DNA of 64,000 nt from Polaribacter pectinis (GCF_014352875.1 NZ_CP060695.1:279501-343500); one strand, 5' to 3'; counted from the first letter of the stretch, positions 51,748-60,719 are shown. Notes: a model not told the origin generated them from the sequence alone. Translations and numbers: made by a program.

Positions 51748-52470
51748 TTAAAAGATTAACATTAAAACTGCCATAACAATCATAATTGCATTTTCTATAA
51801 AAGTGGCTTCTGTCATTGGTAATTTTAAAGCAGTACCAAGACATGCACATCTTATTGCTTTTTTATCTAAAAGTGTTTTTGTAACGCCAACTGTTGTAAC
51901 TCCTAAAATAATAAGTGTAATTATTAAGGCTATGTTTATTTCAAAACGAAGCAAAAACATCAATCCTAAAGCAGTTTCTATAAATGGATAAATTTTTCCA
52001 TAAACAGGAATTCTCTTCGCCAAAGGATCGTACATTCTAAAAGAATCTGGAAATCCTTTTAAATCTAACATTTTAAAAAAGCTAAAGACAATGTAGAATA
52101 AACCCATAAAATCGAGCATAAATGCACTCCAATTCCAGTTTTTATAATTCATTAAGATACCAGCTGTTGTAATGTAAAAAATGATTAAAAACAATGGTTT
52201 TAATTGCTGAAATTTCGATTCTTCCATTCCATCAAAAGCAACATCTGGTATTTCTTTCTTTTCTTGTTTCTTTTCTGAAAGTGTATATTTTTCAGGTAAA
52301 GCATCTTTTAAAACTTTCGTTTCTATATGTTTTTCCATAGTAATTTCTGCTTCTTCTTTCTCGAGATTTACAGAAACATTGGTAACACTTTCTATTTCGC
52401 CTAAATATTTTTCTACGGAAGCTTTACAGTTTCCACAAGTCATTCCTGTAATTTTATATGTGTGTTTCAT
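51748..52470 (-). CDS. HMA domain fused to a MauE/DoxX-like membrane domain
   Basis: 240 residues. Residues 1-70 form an HMA domain (GMTCGNCKASVEKYLGEIES; metal-binding CxxC). Residues ~95-240 hold four TM helices with a Cys pair region IRCACLGTALKLPM, as in MauE/MerT-like transport or redox proteins. It may hand metal or electrons across the inner membrane. Fixed member of flavobacterial Cus operons. Two bases after the TolC gene. Confidence 0.83.
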   Translation of the reverse strand: MKHTYKITGMTCGNCKASVEKYLGEIESVTNVSVNLEKEEAEITMEKHIETKVLKDALPEKYTLSEKKQEKKEIPDVAFDGMEESKFQQLKPLFLIIFYITTAGILMNYKNWNWSAFMLDFMGLFYIVFSFFKMLDLKGFPDSFRMYDPLAKRIPVYGKIYPFIETALGLMFLLRFEINIALIITLIILGVTTVGVTKTLLDKKAIRCACLGTALKLPMTEATFIENAIMIVMAVLMLIF

Positions 52471-52472
52471 TT

Positions 52473-53708
52473 CTATTGAATTAAATAATTAATAATTGTA
52501 GTTTGTAAATAGTAGTTTTTTATCGATTTAATTTGATTCATTTCAAACTTCAACTGCAATTCTTGAATGTCTAAAACGTCATTAAAATCGATGGTTCCTG
52601 TCTCGTAACTTTTTATTAAAATTTCTTCAGCATTCTTCGCTTGCTTTAGATTTTTAGTTTGCGTTCTATAACTTATTCTTGAAGAAATCCGGTTATTTAT
52701 TGCTTGGTCTAAAATCGTTTCTAATCTGTTTTTACGTTCTTGTTTTTGCGCTAAAATCTCTTGTTGTTGCAATTGATTTTGTTTGGTTTTCGATTTGTAA
52801 CTATTATTGAAAATAGGAATAGAAATAGAAACCATTGGCATTAAAATATCTTTACCATTGTCAGTAAAACTCATATTAGGTCGTTCTGCAACATTTACAT
52901 AATCGAAACCGAAACCAATCATAGGATTATTTTCTTTCTGATTCAGTAATTCTGATTTTTCTACAGATTGATAAATCTTATCGTACTTCAACAGTTCTGG
53001 ATGCACTGCTAAATTTTCTACATTTATTTCGAAATTTTCTGAAGGAATATTCAACTTATTTATAACATTTACTGAAATTGCTTTGTCACGATTTAAGAGC
53101 TTATTAAACGTAGTTTGTTCAGCTAAAAATTGTTGATTTAAAACCGCTAATAATTCTGCCATTTCATTCTGTCTCATTTGCAATCGTAAAACATCTACTG
53201 CAGATGCTTTACCAACTTCAACAGATGTTAACGCTAATTTTTCATAAGTTTTAAGTAGTTTTATATTCTGCTCTAAAACTTTTTGTTTCGCTTTATTCTC
53301 ATATAAATTATAATAAGATTTTGAAACAGAGGTGATTATTTTTCGTTTTGCAATTACAATATCTTCATATTTAGCATCTGCCATAGAAGAAATATAATTT
53401 TCTCTCGAAGTAATTGTACCAAACCAAGGCAACATTTGTTTTATTGAAATCTTAAAACGTTGTGCTCCAGTTCTGGTTTCTGGTTCACTCACAAAATATC
53501 CTGCACCAAATTCCGTATTCGGAATTGTATTTACCTCGTTCACTTTTTCGGAAGCAATATTATATTGCAATTCGAATTTTTGAATTGTAGGATTGTTTTC
53601 CGTTGCTTGCTCTATATAGCTTTGCAAATCTTGACTTTGAAAATTAAGAACAAAGAAAAGAGAACAAAGAGTAAAGATTACCTGAAATTTTATATCTAAA
53701 TTTTTCAT
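52473..53708 (-). CDS. TolC-family outer-membrane channel (CusC-like)
   Basis: About 411 residues. Signal peptide (VIFTLCSLFFVLNFQSQ) and the long alpha-helical pattern of outer-membrane efflux proteins in two repeats, including KASAVDVLRLQMRQNEMAEL and GTIDFNDVLDIQELQLKFE. Partner of CusA and CusB. The longer reading from 53720 would overlap cusA; ATG 53708 begins 2 bases after its stop and is preferred. Confidence 0.88.
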   Translation of the reverse strand: MKNLDIKFQVIFTLCSLFFVLNFQSQDLQSYIEQATENNPTIQKFELQYNIASEKVNEVNTIPNTEFGAGYFVSEPETRTGAQRFKISIKQMLPWFGTITSRENYISSMADAKYEDIVIAKRKIITSVSKSYYNLYENKAKQKVLEQNIKLLKTYEKLALTSVEVGKASAVDVLRLQMRQNEMAELLAVLNQQFLAEQTTFNKLLNRDKAISVNVINKLNIPSENFEINVENLAVHPELLKYDKIYQSVEKSELLNQKENNPMIGFGFDYVNVAERPNMSFTDNGKDILMPMVSISIPIFNNSYKSKTKQNQLQQQEILAQKQERKNRLETILDQAINNRISSRISYRTQTKNLKQAKNAEEILIKSYETGTIDFNDVLDIQELQLKFEMNQIKSIKNYYLQTTIINYLIQ

Positions 53709-53709
53709 A

Positions 53710-56700
53710 TTAATTAACAATTTGTCTTGGTTCTTGTCTCTTTTTTCTATGCTCTTTTTTCTCTATTCTTTTCAATTTCAACTCTTCTCTCCAACTATAT
53801 AAAACTGGCACAATAAAATAGGAAGTAATGTCAATAACCATTCCTCCAAAAATTGGAATTGCCATTGGAATCATAATATCGCTTCCTTTTCCTGTGGAAG
53901 TTAAAACTGGTAAAAGCGCCAAAATGGTAGTAACTGTTGTCATTAAACAAGGACGAATCCTTTTTTCTCCAGCTTGTAAAGCGTAAAATCTAATACTCTT
54001 CTTGTTAGCAGGTTTTTCACGATTGAAAGTTTGGGTTAAATACGTTGCCATTACAACTCCATCGTCTGTTGCAATTCCAAATAATGCAATAAAACCAACC
54101 CAAACTGCCACACTTAAATTAATGGTTTTCATATTGAATAAATCCCTCATGTTTTCTCCAAAAAAGCTAAAATTGAAAAACCAATCTTGTCCATACAACC
54201 AAATCATAATAAATCCACCTGCAAAAGCCACTGTAATTCCTGTAAAAACCATCAGCGAAGTAGAAACCGATTTAAACTGAAAATATAAAATCAAGAAAAT
54301 AATTGCTAAAGCTAATGGAACAACCACAGACAACGTTTTTTCTGCTCGCAATTGGTTTTCATAGGTTCCTGTAAATTTATAACTGATGCCTTTTGGGACA
54401 GTCAATTCGCCAGCATCTATTTTTTGTTGAAATAATTCCTGTGCATTTTCAACGACATCAACTTCCGCAAAACCGTCTAACTTATCAAACAATACATAGC
54501 CCACTAAAAAAGTATCTTCACTTTTAATTACTTGTGGACCTTGCTCATATCTAATCGTTGCTAATTCACCTAAAGGAACAGGATTTCCTTTTTCAACAGG
54601 AATATAAATGTCTTTTATCGATTCAGGATTGTTACGTAATTCTCTTGGGTAACGCACTCTAATTCCATAACGTTCTCTTCCTTCCACAGTTTGCGTTAAT
54701 TGCATTCCACCAACTGCAACTTTTAAAACACTTTGTACATCTTCAATAGAAATTCCATAACGAGCTATTTTTTCTCTATCAATATCAATTAATAGATAAG
54801 GTTTTCCAACGATTCTATCAGCAAAAACAGCTTCTACTTTTACACCTTCTGCTTGTTTTAAAAGGCTTTCTAATTGTAAACCAAAAGCTTCAATTTGTTT
54901 TAAATCTTGTCCTTTAACTTTAATTCCCATTGGTGCACGCATTCCTGTTTGTAGCATTACCAACCTTGTTTCAATTGGTTGTAATTTTGGAGCAGAAGTA
55001 ACGCCTGGTAATTTGGTAACTTTTACAATTTCATTCCAAATATCATCTGGAGAATTAATTTCTGGTCGCCAGTTTCTATAGAATTCGCCATCATTATCTT
55101 CGATAAGTTGTTTGTGTTCAAGTTTTGTAAAATTTGCATTTTCTGAAATATTCGGATTTTGAATAAATTGTCCGTTTTTCAATTCAAAAGCACCTTCATT
55201 ATTTATTTTATAACGCTGTCTTTTTCCTTCTGAATTACGCATATATTCAGATTTATACTGAATCATATTTTCATACATAGATAAAGGTGCAGGGTCTAAA
55301 GCAGATTCTGTTCTTCCAGCTTTACCAACCACAGTTTCAACTTCTGGGATTGTTGCAACTGCCATATCTAATTGTTGTAAAACGCGTTTGTTTTCTTCGA
55401 CACCAGAATGTGGCAATGAAGTTGGCATTAATAAGAATGAACCTTCATTTAAAGATGGCATAAATTCTTTTCCTGTATTGTTTAAAATCCAACCTCCAGA
55501 AATAAGAACAGCAGTAGGAATCATTAAAAACAAGATTTTATTCGCTAAAGCCCATTTTAAAATTTGGGAATAATAGTTTCTAAAAACAGAGAATATTCCT
55601 AAAATTCCAAAGCAAATTATAGCCACAAAAATCAAATTGATAAAAATACTTCTGTTAAAACCTAATGGACGCCAATATTCTGCTAATAAAAATATAATAG
55701 CAGTACAAGAAATAATGATATTTATAAGATTGCTATTTTTCTGATTCAGCTTTCCTATAACAAGTAATAATCCATTAATTCCGAAAGCAATTAAAATACT
55801 TCCTAACCAAAATCCGCTAATTATAATTACAATTCCAGCAACTATTAAAGCAATGTTTATAAGATATTTAAATGAATTTTTTAAGGATGTTTTTCTGAAT
55901 AAATAAGCTGCAAAAGGAGGAATTAAAAACAAAGCAATTACCAAAGATGCAGATAATGCCATTGTTTTGGTAAAAGCCAAAGGTCTAAATAATTTTCCCT
56001 CTGCACCAATCATTGTAAATACTGGAATAAAACTGATAATCGTCGTTAAAACGGCTGTTAAAATTGCACCAGAAACTTCTGCTGTTGCATTGTAAACTAT
56101 CTCATCTGTGGTAAATTTTGTTCCATCTTCACGAGCTTGTAGTTTTTCATCATCTAAATGACGAATCATATTTTCGGCGAGAATTACGCCAACATCAACC
56201 ATGGTTCCAATGGCAATTGCAATTCCTGAAAGTGCGACAATATTTGCATCTACATTAAATAGTTTCATCGCAACAAAAACCATTAATACTGCAACTGGTA
56301 ATAAACCAGAGATTAAAATGGAAGCTCGAAGATTAAAAACCATTACAATAATTACTAAAATGGTAATGAGAATTTCTAATGTTAACGCTTCATTTAAGGT
56401 GTCTAATGTTTCGTGAATTAGTTCTGTTCTATCATAAAAAGGAACAATTGTTAATTGAGATATTCTTCCATCTGCTAAAACTTTCGTTGGTAAACCTCCT
56501 TTTAATTCTTCAATTTGAGTTTTTACATTCGTAATTACTTCCATAGGATTTGCGCCATATCTTGCAACTACAACTCCACCAACAACTTCTGCACCTTCTT
56601 TATCTAACAAGCCTCTTCTTGTTGCTGGGCCTAAAGTAACTTTACCAATATCTTTTATTTTGATGGCTGTAAAATCTTCGGAAGTAACCACAGCGTTTTC

Positions 56701-57483
56701 AATATCTTCAATCGATTTTATATAGCCTAAACCACGAACTAAATATTCAGCTTGATTGATTTCTAAAGTCTGTGCTCCAATATCTTGATTGCTACTTTTA
56801 ACCGCTTTTACAACTTGATTTAGACCAATTTTGTATTGTCGCATTAATTCTGGATTCACATCTACTTGATATTCTTGAACATAGCCACCAATTGAAGCAA
56901 CTTCAGAAACGCCACTTGCTGATGATAATCCGTATTTTACATAGTAATCTTGAATACTTCGTAATTCTTGTAAATCCCAACCACCAGTAACATTTCCCTT
57001 TTCATCACGACCTTCAAGCGTGTACCAAAAAATTTGCCCCAAACCTGTTGCATCTGGCCCTAAAGCAGGGTTTACACCTTCTGGTAATAAATTGCTTGGT
57101 AGTGAATTTAGTTTTTCTAAAATTCGACTTCTGCTCCAATAAAACTCAATATCTTCTTCAAAAATGATGTAAATACTAGAAAAACCAAACATAGATGAAC
57201 TTCTGATTGTTTTTACTCCAGGAATTCCCAATAACGAAGTTGTTAAAGGATAGGTAATTTGGTCTTCGATATCTTGTGGTGAGCGACCATCCCATTTTGT
57301 AAATACAATTTGCTGATTTTCACCAATATCTGGAATCGCATCTACAGCAACAGGATTGCTTGGTAAAAATGGAATATTCCAATTAAAAGGAGCATTTACA
57401 GTTCCCCAACCCACAAAAAGTAAGAGTAATAAAACTGAGACGAGTTTATTTTCTATTAGAAATTTGATGCTTTTATTTAGCAT
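53710..57483 (-). CDS. cusA: CusA/CzcA-type heavy-metal RND efflux pump
   Basis: 1257 residues, inner-membrane proton/metal antiporter of the HME-RND class. Motifs: TKWDGRSPQDIEDQITYPLT at the N terminus, VEVVGGVVVARYG-like periplasmic strand, TM4 block IAIAIGTMVDVGVILAENMI (the D/E-bearing charged TM4 used in proton transfer), MRAPMGIKVKGQ, and ATDDGVVMATYL. Substrate is likely Cu(I)/Ag(I), given HMA, DUF305 and DUF3347 partners. First gene of the operon after the HYC_CC_PP gene. Confidence 0.95.
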   Translation of the reverse strand: MLNKSIKFLIENKLVSVLLLLLFVGWGTVNAPFNWNIPFLPSNPVAVDAIPDIGENQQIVFTKWDGRSPQDIEDQITYPLTTSLLGIPGVKTIRSSSMFGFSSIYIIFEEDIEFYWSRSRILEKLNSLPSNLLPEGVNPALGPDATGLGQIFWYTLEGRDEKGNVTGGWDLQELRSIQDYYVKYGLSSASGVSEVASIGGYVQEYQVDVNPELMRQYKIGLNQVVKAVKSSNQDIGAQTLEINQAEYLVRGLGYIKSIEDIENAVVTSEDFTAIKIKDIGKVTLGPATRRGLLDKEGAEVVGGVVVARYGANPMEVITNVKTQIEELKGGLPTKVLADGRISQLTIVPFYDRTELIHETLDTLNEALTLEILITILVIIVMVFNLRASILISGLLPVAVLMVFVAMKLFNVDANIVALSGIAIAIGTMVDVGVILAENMIRHLDDEKLQAREDGTKFTTDEIVYNATAEVSGAILTAVLTTIISFIPVFTMIGAEGKLFRPLAFTKTMALSASLVIALFLIPPFAAYLFRKTSLKNSFKYLINIALIVAGIVIIISGFWLGSILIAFGINGLLLVIGKLNQKNSNLINIIISCTAIIFLLAEYWRPLGFNRSIFINLIFVAIICFGILGIFSVFRNYYSQILKWALANKILFLMIPTAVLISGGWILNNTGKEFMPSLNEGSFLLMPTSLPHSGVEENKRVLQQLDMAVATIPEVETVVGKAGRTESALDPAPLSMYENMIQYKSEYMRNSEGKRQRYKINNEGAFELKNGQFIQNPNISENANFTKLEHKQLIEDNDGEFYRNWRPEINSPDDIWNEIVKVTKLPGVTSAPKLQPIETRLVMLQTGMRAPMGIKVKGQDLKQIEAFGLQLESLLKQAEGVKVEAVFADRIVGKPYLLIDIDREKIARYGISIEDVQSVLKVAVGGMQLTQTVEGRERYGIRVRYPRELRNNPESIKDIYIPVEKGNPVPLGELATIRYEQGPQVIKSEDTFLVGYVLFDKLDGFAEVDVVENAQELFQQKIDAGELTVPKGISYKFTGTYENQLRAEKTLSVVVPLALAIIFLILYFQFKSVSTSLMVFTGITVAFAGGFIMIWLYGQDWFFNFSFFGENMRDLFNMKTINLSVAVWVGFIALFGIATDDGVVMATYLTQTFNREKPANKKSIRFYALQAGEKRIRPCLMTTVTTILALLPVLTSTGKGSDIMIPMAIPIFGGMVIDITSYFIVPVLYSWREELKLKRIEKKEHRKKRQEPRQIVN

Positions 57484-57542
57484 TAGTTTTGATAATTAAA
57501 CAGTTAGACATTGGTGTTAGAAAAACACCGAATTCAACAAAT

Positions 57543-57571
57543 TATCCTTATAACATTGCAGTTATAGGATA
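57543..57571. other. Hairpin upstream of cusA
   Basis: TATCCTTATAAC / GTTATAGGATA with a 6-nt loop and one bulged T, between the HYC_CC_PP gene and cusA. No T run on the minus strand, so it is not a clear terminator; it could be an attenuator or mRNA-stabilising stem. Confidence 0.4.
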
Positions 57572-57592
57572 TTACAGTCTATTGTTTAAAAA

Positions 57593-58015
57593 TCAAATTA
57601 AATAAGTCTCGTCAACTTTGTATAGTTCTTTTATGACGAGTGGTGGTTTGTATGCTGAATAATTAGAAACATTGTTATCTAAACCTTCGAAAAGATTTAT
57701 GTAAGTATAGATAAATGAAGCAATAAACAATTCTTGGTTAAAAGTAATGTTATCAACTTGTAGTTGTACTTCATCTTGTCCATCAACTAACAATTGTTCA
57801 TCAGTACAACAATCTTTTTTAACGACAGAACAATCAGAAATAGCTACAGAAGTATCTTTCTGACTTTCCATTCTACAAGTGGATGCTTGGCTAAAAACAG
57901 AAGTATCTACAAGAGTATCCCCACAAAAATGTTTTGTGATAGCAAATGAAGTTGTAGAAAATAAAACTACAAACGACATTAAAACAGCTAATATTTTATG
58001 AGAAAATTTTGTCAT
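57593..58015 (-). CDS. HYC_CC_PP-family small exported protein
   Basis: 140 residues. Signal-like N terminus (ILAVLMSFVVLFSTTSFA). The three defining motifs are present: HFCGD early, KKDCCTDE centrally, and AYKPPLV near the end. The family is tied to heavy-metal (copper) efflux loci in Bacteroidetes, and the Cys/His content fits metal binding. Own -7 element at 58024. Confidence 0.87.
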   Translation of the reverse strand: MTKFSHKILAVLMSFVVLFSTTSFAITKHFCGDTLVDTSVFSQASTCRMESQKDTSVAISDCSVVKKDCCTDEQLLVDGQDEVQLQVDNITFNQELFIASFIYTYINLFEGLDNNVSNYSAYKPPLVIKELYKVDETYLI

Positions 58016-58023
58016 TCTAAATA

Positions 58024-58031
58024 CAAAGGTA
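58024..58031 (-). promoter_or_regulatory. -7 promoter element of the HYC_CC_PP gene
   Basis: TACCTTTG, exact TANNTTTG on the minus strand, 8 nt before the ATG. Confidence 0.55.
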
Positions 58032-58162
58032 CAAAATAGTTATAATATGGATTAAAAGTTATGTTAAAACAGTCAATCTTGACTTTTAAGATTTTATTAT
58101 GTTTTTCTAAATCATATTAAAATGTGTGAACTTAAAACAATGAATATAATTATTCCACAAAA

Positions 58163-58187
58163 AAACCAGTAACAAAGTTACTGGTTT
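58163..58187 (-). terminator. Terminator of the ancestral tRNA-Pro
   Basis: Perfect 11-bp stem AAACCAGTAAC / GTTACTGGTTT with a 3-nt loop and a T run on the minus strand, 3 nt past the tRNA-Pro 3' remnant. A terminator directly behind the tRNA end supports reading the remnant as a former tRNA gene. Confidence 0.82.
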
Positions 58188-58190
58188 TAG

Positions 58191-58205
58191 TCGGGGTGGC
58201 AGGAT
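58191..58205 (-). repeat. tRNA-Pro 3'-end remnant, probable island att site
   Basis: Minus strand reads ATCCTGCCACCCCGA: the T-stem 3' half, the full acceptor 3' strand CACCCCG and discriminator A of a bacterial tRNA-Pro. DNA to the right does not continue as a tRNA. Tyrosine-recombinase elements that insert at tRNA 3' ends leave such a partial copy at one end and an intact tRNA at the other. The intact copy would lie beyond 64000. Confidence 0.68.
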
Positions 58206-58379
58206 GATAACTCAACCGCCACTATGCAGTAAAATCAATACTTTAGGAAAAAGACTAAAACAGTGTGAACCGAATTGTTGACCTATTAGTTAAATTGAAA
58301 TAGTATATTTTGATAGAACGTCTTTAACAAATTTACGAATTTAACTTCATTAAAACCAGATAAATAGCATCAAATATTA
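58206..58379. other. Gap at the island's left end
   Basis: Together with the terminator and remnant it makes up the gene-free stretch 58016-58382. Nothing further recognised: AT-rich, no ORF of note, no tRNA and no clear promoter. The first ~15 nt may contain recombinase arm sites but no repeats were found by eye. Confidence 0.4.
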
Positions 58380-58382
58380 TGG

Positions 58383-58583
58383 TTAATCTATTAAGTATTG
58401 ATTAATAATTTCTTCTTCAATACCACTATAAATAGCAAAATCCTTTACTGTTATAAATTGATGAGGTTCTTTGTCTAAATATTCTTTTATGATGTTAATA
58501 AGCTTGCGACAATAACGCTCACTTCGTCCTGTGATGCGTTGAATGTCCTTTGGGTATATACAAGCTCTTTTTGTAATCATCAT
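58383..58583 (-). CDS. Small HTH-like protein of the island
   Basis: 66 residues: CIYPKDIQRITGRSERYCRK, LINIIKEYLDKEPHQFITVK, DFAIYSGIEEEIINQYL. The two helical parts, with Tyr/Arg-rich turn GRSERY, look like a short helix-turn-helix DNA-binding protein. No precise family named. Two adjacent ATGs at 58583 and 58580. Isolated, near the att remnant, divergent from the cassette. It could be an excisionase-like or regulatory protein. Confidence 0.55.
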   Translation of the reverse strand: MMITKRACIYPKDIQRITGRSERYCRKLINIIKEYLDKEPHQFITVKDFAIYSGIEEEIINQYLID

Positions 58584-58739
58584 ACTTTATCTATGCTTTA
58601 ACCATACTTAAAACCAGTAGTGTCATTTTAGGAGTAATTAGGTTTAATCGGTAAGAATGGTTTTAATCGGTTTCTCTTTTTCTTTAGTAAGTCATAAAGT
58701 TACGTGATTTGAAAGATTAATCATAAAAAATGTAAAATT

Positions 58740-59495
58740 ATGGCAAAACAAACAGGAATTATTAAACTAAAAGGAACTATCGGAGGTATTTCTTTTTATA
58801 AAACAAGTGATGGACACCTTGCACGTGAAAAAGGAGGTGTGGATAAAAGCAGAATTCAGAATGATCCTGCCTTTCAAAGAACTCGTGAAAATGGTTCTGA
58901 ATTTGGAAGAGCTGGTAAAGGTGGTAAAGTATTGCGAAATGCAATTCGTGTGCTTTTGCAAAATGCAAAGGACAAAAGAGTTGTCTCTCGTTTGACAAAA
59001 TCTTTAGTGGCTATCACAAAGACAGATACGACTAATGAAAGAGGTTTAAGAACGTTGCAAGATGGAAATTTAAGCCTTTTAGAGGGTTTTGAATTCAATT
59101 TGAATGGAAAGTTAGGAGCAACTTTATTTGCTGCATTTACAAAAACATTTGACAGAGTTTCTGGAGATGCAACTTTAGATTTGGCTGCATTTTCACCAAC
59201 TGTTAGAATTGCTGCACCTGCAGGAACTACCCATTTTAAAGTAGTAATGGGGGCTTCTGAATTAGATTTTGTAAATGAAACTTCAACATTTGAAAATGAT
59301 GAAACAGCAATTTTGCCTTATACTGCTGCAAATACTGCTGCAATTGCATTATCTGCAACAATTACTGCTAATTCTACATTACCAGTAGTACAGGTTTTAG
59401 GTGTAGAGTTTTATCAAGAAGTAAATGGAGAAATGTATGCCCTTAAAAATGGTGCTTACAATGCTTTATCTGTTGTTACAATTGATACTCCATAA
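58740..59495 (+). CDS. Unknown protein, first gene of a four-gene cassette (MAKQ-GIIKL family)
   Basis: 251 residues. Very conserved-looking N terminus MAKQTGIIKLKGTIGGISFY, then HLAREKGGVDKSRIQNDPAF and a basic Gly/Lys-rich segment with RRxN-type charges. The C-terminal part is Ala/Thr-rich and probably beta (DLAAFSPTVRIAAPAGTTHF). I recall such proteins widely in flavobacterial genomes without function. It reads like a structural or surface-deposited protein: no signal peptide, no membrane segment. Three bases from the next gene. Confidence 0.65.
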   Translation: MAKQTGIIKLKGTIGGISFYKTSDGHLAREKGGVDKSRIQNDPAFQRTRENGSEFGRAGKGGKVLRNAIRVLLQNAKDKRVVSRLTKSLVAITKTDTTNERGLRTLQDGNLSLLEGFEFNLNGKLGATLFAAFTKTFDRVSGDATLDLAAFSPTVRIAAPAGTTHFKVVMGASELDFVNETSTFENDETAILPYTAANTAAIALSATITANSTLPVVQVLGVEFYQEVNGEMYALKNGAYNALSVVTIDTP

Positions 59496-59497
59496 TA

Positions 59498-59920
59498 ATG
59501 GAGTTAGTGCTTCAAAGAGCTTATTTTAAAGAGGGTACTAACGGTACTCTCTTTTCTTCTGATAATTTTCTTTGTCATACCATTGAGTTACCCTGGTTAA
59601 ATAATAAGAGAAATGTTTCTTGTATTCCTGAAGGAGCCTATGAAGTTGTTCCTAGATTTTCGAAACGATTTCAACATCATTTGATTTTGAAAAATGTCAA
59701 AGGGAGAAGCTATATTTTATTTCATCCAGCAAATAATGCCTTAAAAGATTTACAAGGCTGTATTGCTCCTGTAACTTACTTAAATGGTATTGGTAGAGGT
59801 GTATATTCCAAGGATGCACTACAGAAACTATTATCATTAGTTTATCAAGCTAAAGACCGAAAAGAAAAAATAATATTAAAAATTAAATCACAGAATTATG
59901 AAAATTATAGAACGTTATAA
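59498..59920 (+). CDS. DUF5675-family protein
   Basis: 140 residues. LQRAYFKEGTNGTLFSSDNF, then CHTIELPW, CIPEGAYEVV and ILFHPANNALKDLQGCIAPV: the DUF5675 plan, with conserved His and Cys in FHPAN and GCIAP that resemble an L,D-transpeptidase-like HxxxxxxxxxxGC arrangement. A cell-wall-related role in phage-type lysis is plausible, not proven. Its 3' end overlaps the next gene by 23 bp. Confidence 0.75.
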   Translation: MELVLQRAYFKEGTNGTLFSSDNFLCHTIELPWLNNKRNVSCIPEGAYEVVPRFSKRFQHHLILKNVKGRSYILFHPANNALKDLQGCIAPVTYLNGIGRGVYSKDALQKLLSLVYQAKDRKEKIILKIKSQNYENYRTL

Positions 59921-60116
59921 AAAACCAACTCCGAAATTTTTTAGAGTATTAAGAAATATAGGTATTGCATTAGCTACTGCAGGAGGTGCTATTATTGCAG
60001 CTCCTGTTAGTATACCTGCTGCAATAATTACTGTGGCAACCTATATGACTGTTGCAGGAACTGTAGCTACAGCAGTTAGTCAAGCTGTTGTTTCTGACGA
60101 AAAAAAGGATGAATAA
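59898..60116 (+). CDS. Small hydrophobic protein (holin-sized, 72 aa)
   Basis: 72 residues: a basic N terminus (MKIIERYKKPTPKFFRVLRN), an Ala/Gly-rich hydrophobic block (IGIALATAGGAIIAAPVSIP, then AAIITVATYMTVAGTVATAV) likely to form two TM helices, and a charged tail EKKDE. The size and shape fit holins or small pore proteins. No family named. Overlaps DUF5675 by 23 bp; three bases to the next gene. Confidence 0.6.
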   Translation: MKIIERYKKPTPKFFRVLRNIGIALATAGGAIIAAPVSIPAAIITVATYMTVAGTVATAVSQAVVSDEKKDE

Positions 60117-60119
60117 AAT

Positions 60120-60308
60120 ATGTTTCAGAACGATATTCAAATAAAGTCAGGTGTTGTTGGGGGAACATTACTTTCTACAGTTTTTACTATTAGTTTAGAC
60201 GATATCCTTTTTACTGTTGTTATGGCTGTTATTGGAGCAATTGTTAGTTTTTCTGTTTCTACATTATTAAAGTGGTTGTTTTTTAGAAAGCGAAAAAAGA
60301 ATACCTAG
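60120..60308 (+). CDS. Small membrane protein (62 aa)
   Basis: 62 residues with two TM helices (GVVGGTLLSTVFTI, FTVVMAVIGAIVSFSVSTLL) and a strongly basic C-terminal tail (FFRKRKKNT), again holin-like. Last gene of the cassette; its TAG lies inside the stem of the terminator. Confidence 0.6.
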   Translation: MFQNDIQIKSGVVGGTLLSTVFTISLDDILFTVVMAVIGAIVSFSVSTLLKWLFFRKRKKNT

Positions 60309-60341
60309 TTTTAGTACTGGGTATTCTTTTTTTTTTTTTTT
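60299..60341 (+). terminator. Terminator of the four-gene cassette
   Basis: Eleven-pair stem GAATACCTAGT / ACTGGGTATTC (one T-G wobble), 6-nt loop, then 15 consecutive T. Very strong; overlaps the last stop codon. Confidence 0.93.
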
Positions 60342-60347
60342 CATTGA

Positions 60348-60719
60348 CTAGGTAGTAAGAATTTCGTTTTCAAAGAGAATTATTCTAGTTTTTAAATGTC
60401 TTTGTTTAGCAAGTTGAATTATGTTTTTTGTTCCTTTACTTTTTCCATCCCAAAAAGCAATTAATACGTCTGCATATATTGCCATTTGATTATTTCTTTT
60501 TGGACCAGCAGCTTTTCCGTATTTTATCCAATCAGCCGGAAATTTTATGATTTTGATTTTTTTTTCGGATGCGTATTTCTCTCCTAATTTGTCTGCACCT
60601 TTGTAATGAGCTCCAGATACAATCTCGATATTTTTATAATCCTGGAGAAATTTATCACATTCTTGTTTTAATTTTTGATAGTTGTTGAAGTTTCTGCTCC
60701 CAGCTATAATTATTTTCAT
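60348..60719 (-). CDS. DUF2493 (YspA/SLOG-like) nucleotide-binding protein
   Basis: 123 residues: IIAGSRNFNNY, then IVSGAHYKGADKLGEKYA, FPADWIKYGKAAGPKRNNQM and DVLIAFWDGKSKGTKNIIQL, the DUF2493 series. SLOG-related domains bind nucleotides or nucleotide-like signals and occur in prophages, plasmids and defence loci. Downstream partner of the DUF6943-like gene by an 11-bp gap. Confidence 0.85.
   Translation of the reverse strand: MKIIIAGSRNFNNYQKLKQECDKFLQDYKNIEIVSGAHYKGADKLGEKYASEKKIKIIKFPADWIKYGKAAGPKRNNQMAIYADVLIAFWDGKSKGTKNIIQLAKQRHLKTRIILFENEILTT

Noticed and set aside
58191..58270. Complete tRNA-Pro gene
   Set aside because: Only the 3' 15 nt match; the rest cannot fold into D, anticodon or T arms.
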